A DNA stretch of 64,000 nt. Origin: Ornithobacterium rhinotracheale (GTDB lineage Bacteria; Bacteroidota; Bacteroidia; Flavobacteriales; Weeksellaceae). Position 1 is the stretch's first letter. Every line of letters starts with the position of its first letter. The notes under the pieces were generated by a model. The model saw only the letters and a list, made by a program, of their open reading frames with translations, had not been told where the DNA came from and did not search any database. The stretch lies in NCBI RefSeq assembly GCF_004088395.1, contig NZ_CP035107.1, positions 1,565,001 to 1,629,000 on the forward strand, given 5' to 3'. The position numbers were made by a program, and so were the translations under genes. Below are positions 26,968-33,778 of this stretch, piece by piece.

Positions 26968-27588
26968 TTATTTACCACCTTTAAGCTCATCTTGCCAAGC
27001 CTTAAGCTCTTCGATTTTACCTTCGGCAGCCATTTGTGCTTGCTTTGGCCAAGTTTCTGTGTCCATAGCAGCGTAGATACCTCCTTTTGGTTCAAGGATC
27101 GCTTTTAATTCTTCTGGTTTCTTAGCAGCCAATTCTTCAAGAGTGCTGATTCCGTTTTCGTTGAATAATTCTTGAACTTTTGGTCCGATTCCTTCTACGA
27201 TTGTTAAATCATCTTTTTTAACTTTAGCTGATGATTTAGCAGGTGTAGCTTTCGCTTTTTTAGCTGGTTTTTCACCTTTTACTCCTCCGATTGAAAGGAT
27301 TTCAATTTTAGTTAATGAAGCACGGAAACCTGTTTTCTTTTTATATCCTTTTCTTCTTTTCTTTTTAAAGACTACAACTTTGTCTCCTTTTACATGTTCA
27401 ACGATTTTTGCCTCAACGGTTAAACCATCTATAACTGGGGCGCCTACAGTTACGCTACCATTATCGGTTAAAAGCACTTTGTCTAAAACGATTGTTTCTC
27501 CTGCTTCACCTTTCAAACGGTTCACATACAACTGCTGGTCTTGCTCAACTTTGTATTGAAGCCCGGCTATCTCTACAATTGCGTACAT
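26968..27588 (-). CDS. rplU: Ribosomal protein bL21 with C-terminal helix-hairpin-helix extension
   Basis: 206 residues, about twice the usual bL21 length. Residues 1-105 are bL21 (MYAIVEIAGLQYKVEQDQ, KVVVFKKKRRKGYKKKTGFR). A Lys/Ala linker (about 107-125) leads to a domain with LTIVEGIGPKVQELFNENGISTLEEL, a helix-hairpin-helix/SAM-like fold. Such fusions are common in Bacteroidota, and the function of the tail is not established. The TAGCTTTG promoter element upstream fits a strong ribosomal promoter. Confidence 0.95.
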   Translation of the reverse strand: MYAIVEIAGLQYKVEQDQQLYVNRLKGEAGETIVLDKVLLTDNGSVTVGAPVIDGLTVEAKIVEHVKGDKVVVFKKKRRKGYKKKTGFRASLTKIEILSIGGVKGEKPAKKAKATPAKSSAKVKKDDLTIVEGIGPKVQELFNENGISTLEELAAKKPEELKAILEPKGGIYAAMDTETWPKQAQMAAEGKIEELKAWQDELKGGK

Positions 27589-27619
27589 TTCTATATGATT
27601 TTTATAAAATTTCAGGTTG

Positions 27620-27627
27620 CAAAGCTA
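27620..27627 (-). promoter_or_regulatory. -7 promoter element of rplU-rpmA
   Basis: Read on the minus strand it is TAGCTTTG (TAnnTTTG), 32 bases before the rplU ATG. Confidence 0.6.
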
Positions 27628-27662
27628 AGATTTATTTTTGAAAATAAAAAATATTCTTAGGC

Positions 27663-27983
27663 TTATTCCATTCTTTTTTTTACCAAATCTACTTCAACCC
27701 AAAAACTTGCAAAGGGGAAAAATGCCGCTAATATGGCAAAAACAAAGTCTTCATCGTCCCAATTGAGTGCTTTTCTTACATCGTTTATAAGCAATAAATA
27801 CCAAGTAAACATGCCCCCATGCAAAATCCCGATAGGAATCATTTGCCAGAAAATACCCCATTGATATTTAATAGGCATAGCAACAAGATAGAGCAAAATG
27901 CATGTAATCCCCTCCGCAATACACGCCATTTTAAATTGTTTAATCAGCTTTTCTTTTGGTAAGTTTTTAAAATATTTCAACAT
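27663..27983 (-). CDS. DUF3817 small integral membrane protein
   Basis: 106 residues with three membrane segments (about 18-36, 44-66, 80-98). Family marks are FKMACIAEGITCILLYLVAMPIKY near the N-terminus and GILHGGMFTWYL in the middle, matching DUF3817 (YdzA-like). The function is unknown. It begins 2 bases after the stop of the gene at 27986-28660, so the two are probably one operon. Confidence 0.82.
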   Translation of the reverse strand: MLKYFKNLPKEKLIKQFKMACIAEGITCILLYLVAMPIKYQWGIFWQMIPIGILHGGMFTWYLLLINDVRKALNWDDEDFVFAILAAFFPFASFWVEVDLVKKRME

Positions 27984-27985
27984 CG

Positions 27986-28660
27986 TTATTGGTAAACTTT
28001 CATTATATCATTTGACAAAACTGCCCATAAACAAGAGGGTCGCCCCACCTCTTTCAACACTTGATTAAGCCATGTGTTGCAGGTGTAAAAGATACTGTAT
28101 TTTCCTTTGGCTTCATAAAAGGCATCATCTATATCATAAGTTGCATCAGTTTTTATTTGAATCGATTTGCCATTTTGCAGTTGAAAGGAGTTTACAATTT
28201 TATCTACTAATTTTTTATATTCAGCTTTGCTAATTTTAACTTCGATTGTTTCCTTGCCATCTGGCACTATATTTTTATAATAAGTGGTATGCATTGCTGT
28301 ACCGCCTATTCCAAAAGCTGCACGGGCAACAATCCTCGGCGTTAAATCACTCCATGTTGGGATTTCCATATAGAAACCTTTGTCCCCCCAGCCGATTGCT
28401 ACATAGGTATAATCACGATAACCTCCCTTGGTGTCCTCTGGAGAAATTAGCGTTTGCCAATCATATATTTCATTTTTTATTGGCACCACAAAATCTGTAT
28501 GCACACCATTGCTGAGCAGATAAATCGTTACTTCCTCGGCTGAATGATGATCAGTATTGCACTTTATATTCCCTCCGATTAGTACTGCAACAAAATACAA
28601 TACGAAAAATAATAAAATCGATAAAAATACCTTTTTTAAAACTTGAAATAGTTTTTTCAT
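27986..28660 (-). CDS. TIGR02117/DUF2459 family protein
   Basis: 224 residues with one N-terminal membrane anchor (about 10-28). The family pattern is visible: YLLSNGVHTDFVVPI, YVAIGWGDKGFYMEIPTWSDLTPRIVARAAFG, and a late TCNTWLNQVLKEVGRPSCLW. The conserved His-Thr-Asp and Cys-Asn-Thr-Trp segments suggest a papain-like (NlpC-type) peptidase fold facing the periplasm; that is an inference, and the family has no proven role. It is the first gene of a two-gene operon with the DUF3817 gene. Confidence 0.82.
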   Translation of the reverse strand: MKKLFQVLKKVFLSILLFFVLYFVAVLIGGNIKCNTDHHSAEEVTIYLLSNGVHTDFVVPIKNEIYDWQTLISPEDTKGGYRDYTYVAIGWGDKGFYMEIPTWSDLTPRIVARAAFGIGGTAMHTTYYKNIVPDGKETIEVKISKAEYKKLVDKIVNSFQLQNGKSIQIKTDATYDIDDAFYEAKGKYSIFYTCNTWLNQVLKEVGRPSCLWAVLSNDIMKVYQ

Positions 28661-28713
28661 TTGGCTAAAATAATTAAAATTTTGATTTTAGCTCCAAATT
28701 CTTTAATCATAAA

Positions 28714-28744
28714 AAAAGAGCAGCGCAATAAGCACTGCTCTTTT
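28714..28744 (-). terminator. Intrinsic terminator after the pyruvate dehydrogenase genes
   Basis: AAAAGAGCAG (28714-28723) and CTGCTCTTTT (28735-28744) form a 10-bp stem downstream of the E2 stop on the minus strand. Confidence 0.88.
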
Positions 28745-28765
28745 GGGTATAATTAATACTTAAAA

Positions 28766-30361
28766 CTACACAAGCATAGACATTGGAGTCTCTAAGTATT
28801 GTTTTAAAGTTTGTAGGAAAGTACTTCCAGTTGCTCCGTCCACAGTTCTGTGGTCGCAAGCTAAACAAAGTTTCATTGTATGACCAACTACGATTTGTCC
28901 GTTTTTAACAACTGGTTTTTCCACAATTGCCCCCACAGAGAGGATACAAGAGTTTGGCTGATTAATGATTGAAGTGAAGCTCTCCACTCCGTAAGCTCCT
29001 AGGTTTGAAACCGTAAAAGTAGAGCCTTCCATTTCATCAGCTTTAATTTTTCTATCTCTTGATCTTGTAGCTAAATCTTTTACCTCAGCAGAAATTTGAG
29101 ATAATGATTTTAAATCTGTATTTTTCACTACAGGTACTACGAGCCCATCTGGAACAGCAACTGCAACACCGATATTTACAGCAGCGTATTGTACGATTTC
29201 GTTATCTTTCCAAGTTGAGTTCACCACTGGGTGTTTTTTTACAGCCATGGCAGTAGCTTTCAACACGATATCGTTGAAAGATACTTTTGTATTTGGAATT
29301 TGATTGATTTGCTTACGAGCTGCCATCACATTATCCATATCTACTTCAATGGTTAAGTAATAGTGAGGTGCTGTAAACTTGCTTTCAGAAAGACGCTTAG
29401 CAATCACTTTTCTCATTTGAGAGTTAGGAATCACAGTATCTTCTCCTATTTCCAACGCAACTGGACTAGCAACAGCTGGCTTAGCAGCAGCTTGTGGAGT
29501 AAAGTTTTCAACATCTTTTTTGATAATTCTTCCGTTGTCTCCTGTACCTTGAATTTGATTGATATCGTATCCTTTTTCATCAGCCAATTTTTTAGCCAAT
29601 GGAGAAATAAATACTCTACCCGAATTATTGGCCGCTTGTGCTTTTGGGGCAACAGGTGCTGGGGTTTCTTTTTTCTCTTGTACAGTAGCTACTGGTTGAG
29701 CTGCTTCAGCCTTTGGAGTTTCCGCTTTGGCAGCTGGTTTTGCCCCGCCTCCTGCTACGATTGCAGAAACATCTGTTCCTTCAGGGCCAATGATTGCCAA
29801 AATGCTATCAACTGGTGCTGATTGCCCAGCTTCTACACCTATATATAATAAAGTTCCTTCTACATCTGTTTCAAATTCTTGAACTGCTTTATCTGTTTCG
29901 ATTTCAGCTAAGATATCGCCGTATGATACTTTATCTCCTACTTTTTTATTCCAAGCTTCTACTTTACCTTCTTCCATGGTATCGCTCAATCTTGGCATAG
30001 AAATAATAGTCACATTCTTTGGAACTTCTGCTACTGGCACAGCTTTCGCTTGTGGTTCTTCTGCAGGAGCTGGTGCTGATTGGCTGGTTCCGCCACCGCT
30101 TACCAAACCGCTGATGTCTTCGCCCTCTGCACCGATGATTGCCAAAATGCTATCAACTGGTGCTGATTGCCCAGCTTCTACACCGATATATAAAAGAGTC
30201 CCTTCTATATCTGCTTCAAATTCTTGAACCGCTTTATCTGTTTCAATTTCAGCTAAGATATCTCCGTATGATACTTTATCTCCTACTTTTTTGTTCCAAG
30301 ATTCCACTTTACCTTCTTCCATGGTATCGCTCAATCTTGGCATTTTTATAATTTCAGCCAT
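28766..30361 (-). CDS. pdhC: Pyruvate dehydrogenase E2, dihydrolipoamide acetyltransferase
   Basis: 531 residues. Two lipoyl domains (about 1-78 and 114-192), each with the lipoylated Lys in ETDKAVQEFE, are joined by Ala/Pro/Lys linkers. A peripheral subunit-binding domain follows (VFISPLAKKLADEKGYDINQIQGTGDNGRI, about 255-290), then the catalytic core ending in the active-site motif DHRTVDGATG. It transfers acetyl groups to CoA. The two lipoyl domains are about 90 percent identical. It begins 4 bases after the E1-alpha stop. The E3 subunit (lpdA) is at 47405; E1-beta is not in the window. Confidence 0.95.
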   Translation of the reverse strand: MAEIIKMPRLSDTMEEGKVESWNKKVGDKVSYGDILAEIETDKAVQEFEADIEGTLLYIGVEAGQSAPVDSILAIIGAEGEDISGLVSGGGTSQSAPAPAEEPQAKAVPVAEVPKNVTIISMPRLSDTMEEGKVEAWNKKVGDKVSYGDILAEIETDKAVQEFETDVEGTLLYIGVEAGQSAPVDSILAIIGPEGTDVSAIVAGGGAKPAAKAETPKAEAAQPVATVQEKKETPAPVAPKAQAANNSGRVFISPLAKKLADEKGYDINQIQGTGDNGRIIKKDVENFTPQAAAKPAVASPVALEIGEDTVIPNSQMRKVIAKRLSESKFTAPHYYLTIEVDMDNVMAARKQINQIPNTKVSFNDIVLKATAMAVKKHPVVNSTWKDNEIVQYAAVNIGVAVAVPDGLVVPVVKNTDLKSLSQISAEVKDLATRSRDRKIKADEMEGSTFTVSNLGAYGVESFTSIINQPNSCILSVGAIVEKPVVKNGQIVVGHTMKLCLACDHRTVDGATGSTFLQTLKQYLETPMSMLV

Positions 30362-30365
30362 AGTT

Positions 30366-31370
30366 TTATTGATTTTCTACTTTGTCTAAGAATGGATAAT
30401 TTTCTTGTTCGTAAACCATAGAGTAGATTTGCTCTACTTCTGGGAATGGGGATTTTTCTGCAAAATCAACACACTCGTCTACTTTTTTGATTTGCTCGTC
30501 GGTAATTTTGTTCAACTCTTCTTCGGTTGCCCATCCGTTTTCTAAAATTCTGTGTTGAACAAGCAAAATTGGATCTTGCTCTTTGTATTTATTTACCTCT
30601 TCTTTAGTTCTGTAAGGTTCAGCATCAGACATTGAGTGCCCTCTGTATCGGTAAGTTTTAACATCTAAGAAAGTAGGCCCGTCTCCGCGTCTTGCTCTTT
30701 CAATTGCCTCATAAGCTGCTTCTGCCACTTTTACAGGGTCCATGCCGTCCACTGGTTGAGATGGCATTTCGTAGCCATCTGCCAGTTTATAGATGTCCTC
30801 GTGGTTGGCAGTTCTTTTAACGCTAGTTCCCATTGCGTATTGGTTATTTTCGCAGATGAAAACTACTGGCAGTTTCCAGTTCATCGCCATGTTGAATGTT
30901 TCGTGCAAGGAACCTTGTCTTGTAGCACCGTCTCCCATGAAACAGAAAGTAACCCCTCCTCTTTCAAAATATTTATCTGCGAAAGCAATACCAGCACCTA
31001 GTGCTATTTGTCCACCTACGATACCGTGCCCTCCAAAAAAGTTGTGCTCTTTACTAAACACATGCATAGACCCTCCCATACCATGAGAAGTTCCATCTAC
31101 TTTTCCAAAGAGTTCAGCCATAATTCTCTTAGGGTCTACCCCCATAGCCATTGGCAAAACGTGGCAACGGTAAGCTGTAATCATCTTATCCTTTTTCACA
31201 TCTATCACCTGCGAGAGCCCAGCAGGAATCGCCTCTTGCCCGTTGTACAGGTGCAGGAAGCCTCTGATTTTTTGTTTCAAATACATGGAGCGACATTTAT
31301 CCTCAAATCGTCTCCAAAAGGTCATTTCCTCGAACCACTTTAAGTAGGTCTCTTTGGTTATCTCTTTCAT
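30366..31370 (-). CDS. pdhA: Pyruvate dehydrogenase E1 component, alpha subunit
   Basis: 334 residues. Thiamine-diphosphate motif GDGATRQGSLHETFNMAMNW...NNQYAMGT (about 150-185), substrate-channel FGGHGIVGGQIALGAG, and the phosphorylation-loop-like YRYRGHSMSDAEPYR. It decarboxylates pyruvate with the beta subunit and acetylates the lipoyl arm of E2. It is the first gene of a two-gene operon with pdhC, read from the promoter at 31413-31445. Confidence 0.95.
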   Translation of the reverse strand: MKEITKETYLKWFEEMTFWRRFEDKCRSMYLKQKIRGFLHLYNGQEAIPAGLSQVIDVKKDKMITAYRCHVLPMAMGVDPKRIMAELFGKVDGTSHGMGGSMHVFSKEHNFFGGHGIVGGQIALGAGIAFADKYFERGGVTFCFMGDGATRQGSLHETFNMAMNWKLPVVFICENNQYAMGTSVKRTANHEDIYKLADGYEMPSQPVDGMDPVKVAEAAYEAIERARRGDGPTFLDVKTYRYRGHSMSDAEPYRTKEEVNKYKEQDPILLVQHRILENGWATEEELNKITDEQIKKVDECVDFAEKSPFPEVEQIYSMVYEQENYPFLDKVENQ

Positions 31371-31412
31371 ATTATTTTATGTATAACTTTTACACTTGTT
31401 TATATAATCGCA

Positions 31413-31445
31413 CAAATTTACACTTTTAGGTTTAAAACTACAAAA
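31413..31445 (-). promoter_or_regulatory. Promoter of pdhA-pdhC
   Basis: On the minus strand TTTTG (31445-31441) is followed after about 20 bases by TAAATTTG (31420-31413), agreeing with the Bacteroidota -33 TTTG and -7 TAnnTTTG elements and their spacing. The ATG is 42 bases further on. Confidence 0.65.
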
Positions 31446-31451
31446 CTATTC

Positions 31452-31922
31452 CTATAACATCTCCGAATGAAACACAAAAGGCAATAGGTCGCAAACGCTA
31501 AATAGCTTGATTACTTGGGCTTGTGCGCCTTGAAAATAAATCTCAATCTTGGAAACTTGATTTTTCTCATATTCCACCAAAACTTGCCGGCATGAGCCGC
31601 ACGGAGACACCGCATCTTTTAAATTCTCTGCACTAGTGGTTATAAAAATTTTCTTGATAACGGCATCTGGATATTGGCTTTTGGCAGCGAATATTGTTAC
31701 TCGCTCGGCACACAAGCCACTTGGGTACGCTGCATTCTCTTGGTTATTCCCCGTAAAAACCTCTCCATTTTCTAGCAAAAGAGAGCAACCCACCAAAAAC
31801 TTTGAATAAGGTGCATAGGCTCTATCTTTTGCTTCTTTAGCTTTGGCTAAAAGCATTTTATCTTCTTTACTAAGCTCTTTTTCTGATGAAAAGATTTCGT
31901 ATTTAAAACTCCATTCTTTCAT
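31452..31922 (-). CDS. cdd: Cytidine deaminase
   Basis: 156 residues. Zinc-site motifs GLCAERVTIF (Cys plus catalytic Glu) and SPCGSCRQVL (two Cys), with the substrate loop YAPYSKFLVGCSLLLENGEVFTGNNQENAAYPSG. It deaminates cytidine and deoxycytidine in pyrimidine salvage, fitting udk and the nucleobase permeases further on. It lies upstream of the pdhA promoter on the same strand and appears monocistronic. Confidence 0.96.
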   Translation of the reverse strand: MKEWSFKYEIFSSEKELSKEDKMLLAKAKEAKDRAYAPYSKFLVGCSLLLENGEVFTGNNQENAAYPSGLCAERVTIFAAKSQYPDAVIKKIFITTSAENLKDAVSPCGSCRQVLVEYEKNQVSKIEIYFQGAQAQVIKLFSVCDLLPFVFHSEML

Positions 31923-32100
31923 TATACGATTATTAAAGACGGCACTAATTTAATCATTTTTCTTAGTTATCGACAAAAAGAAACTTTATTTTTCTACTAA
32001 AAATCAACGGATACATATGTAAACAATTGCCTTCACCTACTTTTTTTACAACCACTAAACTTTAACACAAAAAATATGCATGTATTATAAAAACTTTTTA

Positions 32101-32328
32101 TAGCTTTGCCGCGATCCTATGAAAAAGTGCGTGCAATTACAAATAATTGTGATAAGTTTAACGATTTTTCCTTGCTTAATACAGGAAAAAGTGTAAACAC
32201 ACAGTCTAGATTTAGACTCGTCGTCGCTCGCTCCTTATAAAAATGCGTGCTTACGCGTAACTTACAAAAATAATTTTAGAAAACAAGAGTACCCTACACT
32301 TTCATTTTTTAGAGGTGTAGCGTTTTTT
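32101..32328 (+). ncRNA. Candidate small RNA between cdd and the IS982 elements
   Basis: TAGCTTTG (32101-32108) fits a -7 element. About 215 bases later CTACAC (32294-32299) pairs with GTGTAG (32315-32320) and is followed by seven T, a plausible terminator. The enclosed sequence has no good coding frame apart from a 25-codon frame at 32119 with a hydrophobic centre. It does not resemble tmRNA, RNase P or SRP RNA. Its existence as an RNA is a guess from the two signals. Confidence 0.25.
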
Positions 32329-32346
32329 TGTATAAAAATCTGAGAA

Positions 32347-32384
32347 CGAGGGAAGTAGCCATTGCTATTTTCTCGGTCTTTTTT
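32347..32384 (+). terminator. Hairpin with T tract in the non-coding stretch
   Basis: CGAGGGAA-TAGC and GCTATTTTCTCG (32347-32375) pair over 12 positions with one bulge and two G-T pairs, around a CATT loop, and are followed by TCTTTTTT. It is a good terminator with no gene in front of it. Confidence 0.5.
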
Positions 32385-32672
32385 GTTGAAAAAATGGGAG
32401 AGCCTGAGCACTTTTTGAGTGCTGGTTTTCCGTTGTATTACTCCGTCCCTTTATTTATAATCCGCAAAACGAAATGTACAGAAAATAAAAACAATTTGTA
32501 CAAATTATACAATTACATACCCCATTTACCATTTGAATTAAATCCTGCTTTTTCTCAATTATAGTTTAGTATAAATTCATACCTTTGAATATTTACAAGC
32601 TAAGATATACTTGAACACATCCGCATGTAATAAGCTATGAGTACATGAAATAACTAAGTGAAATAACTAAAT

Positions 32673-32748
32673 ACCTGAATTCGATTAATAAAACATTGCT
32701 AATTGGTTAGTTTTCAGAGTTTCATATTTTAATGATGGTTTTTTAGGA
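32673..32748 (-). mobile_element. 76-bp end fragment of a second IS982-family element
   Basis: The fragment starts with ACCTGAATTCGATTAAT and matches the reverse complement of the right end of the adjacent intact element for 76 bases with about six differences. It then stops exactly where the intact copy begins (32749). It includes the last codons of the transposase frame (region PKKPSLKYE...AVFY). It is therefore an older, diverged copy of which only one end is left, in opposite orientation to the intact one. Confidence 0.9.
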
Positions 32749-33758
32749 ACCTGAGTTCGATTAATATTTTAAGGGAAATAAGTTGTATAAAAAGAGAAAT
32801 AGTTGTATTTTTAAGTTTTTAAAATTCAATTATTTAACAACTATTTCTCATGATTAATTACCACAAAATTACGGATATTTTTTGTATTGTTGATGACTTT
32901 TGTAATGATTTTGAAAAATTCACTCAACCTTTTCTTCTCGGAAAGCCTCCCAAAAAGAAGCCCAAAATGAGTAACGCTGAAGTAATCACCATAATGATTC
33001 TTTTTCATCTAAGTGGCTTTAGAACTTTTAAGCATTTTTACATTTACTATGTTCAAAAGCATATGCAAGAGGAATTTCCTCAAACGGTGTCTTATAACCG
33101 GTTCACAGAACTTATGCAATCCAATACCATGGCTCTTACCATGTTTGCAAAAACCTGTGCTTTAGGAAGTTGTACTGGTATTTCTTTTATGGATAGTACG
33201 CCAATAAGAGTATGTGGAAACAAAAGAATTAAACGCAACAAAGTATTCAAAGACCTAGCTACAATGGGGAAATCTACTATGGGTTGGTTTCATGGATTTA
33301 AACTCCATCTGGTCATTAATGATAAAGGCGAGATACTGAGTTTTTGCGTAACGCAGGCGAATGTAGACGATAGAGAACCACTGAAAAATGAAGGCTTTTT
33401 GAAGCAAATTTTCGGTAAACTATTTGGTGATAAAGGTTACATCTCTGAAAAGTTGAATCAATTACTCTTTGTGGATGGTATTCAACTGATTACCAACATC
33501 CGAAACAACATGAAAAACTCTCTTATGACTATGTCTGACAAAATTTTGCTTAGAAAGCGCTCCATCATAGAGACAGTGAATGACGAGCTAAAAAACATTT
33601 GCCAAATTGAGCACTCCAGGCATCGTTCAATAGGAAATTTTATGACCAACTTAGTGGCAGGGATTATTGCCTATCACTTTCTTCCTAAAAAACCATCATT
33701 AAAATATGAATCTCTGAAAACTAATCAATTAGCTGTGTTTTATTAATCGAACTCAGGT
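32749..33758 (+). mobile_element. Intact IS982-family insertion sequence, 1010 bp
   Basis: Terminal inverted repeats ACCTGAGTTCGATTAAT (32749-32765) and ATTAATCGAACTCAGGT (33742-33758) are perfect over 17 bases. One transposase gene fills the element. The sequences flanking the two ends (TTTAGGAA left, TAAAACTT right) do not match, so no target duplication is visible. A deletion or recombination with the neighbouring older fragment is the likely reason. Confidence 0.93.
32850..33746 (+). CDS. IS982-family transposase
   Basis: 298 residues, the normal length. It has the IS982 N-terminal pattern (a DDF-type segment, then PKMSNAEVITIMILFHLSGFRTFKHFY) and an RNase H-like DDE core: SFMDSTPIRVC (first Asp), GDKGYIS (second Asp) and KRSIIETVNDELKNI (Glu). 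The frame is intact with all three acidic residues, so the enzyme may be active. It may also act on the MITE at 11074 if that element's ends are recognised; this is an inference. Confidence 0.95.
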   Translation: MINYHKITDIFCIVDDFCNDFEKFTQPFLLGKPPKKKPKMSNAEVITIMILFHLSGFRTFKHFYIYYVQKHMQEEFPQTVSYNRFTELMQSNTMALTMFAKTCALGSCTGISFMDSTPIRVCGNKRIKRNKVFKDLATMGKSTMGWFHGFKLHLVINDKGEILSFCVTQANVDDREPLKNEGFLKQIFGKLFGDKGYISEKLNQLLFVDGIQLITNIRNNMKNSLMTMSDKILLRKRSIIETVNDELKNICQIEHSRHRSIGNFMTNLVAGIIAYHFLPKKPSLKYESLKTNQLAVFY

Positions 33759-33778
33759 TAAAACTTAAATAATAGAAA

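Larger units (their letters stand above)
31923..32672. other. Long non-coding stretch with promoter-like and hairpin elements
   Basis: About 750 bases without a recognisable gene. It holds a TAGCTTTG element, several hairpins (separate entries), an AGCACT/AGTGCT hairpin at 32407-32423 and an AT-rich tail. Small frames (25 codons at 32119, 78 codons at 32328) show no family features and overlap the hairpins. It is bounded by cdd and by an IS982 fragment. Confidence 0.55.

Noticed and set aside
32119-32196. 25-codon frame MKKCVQLQ... in the non-coding stretch
   Set aside because: Hydrophobic core could be a small protein, but there is no conservation evidence; kept only as part of the RNA candidate.
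32328-32564. 78-codon frame in the non-coding stretch
   Set aside because: It overlaps two strong hairpins and has no recognisable features.
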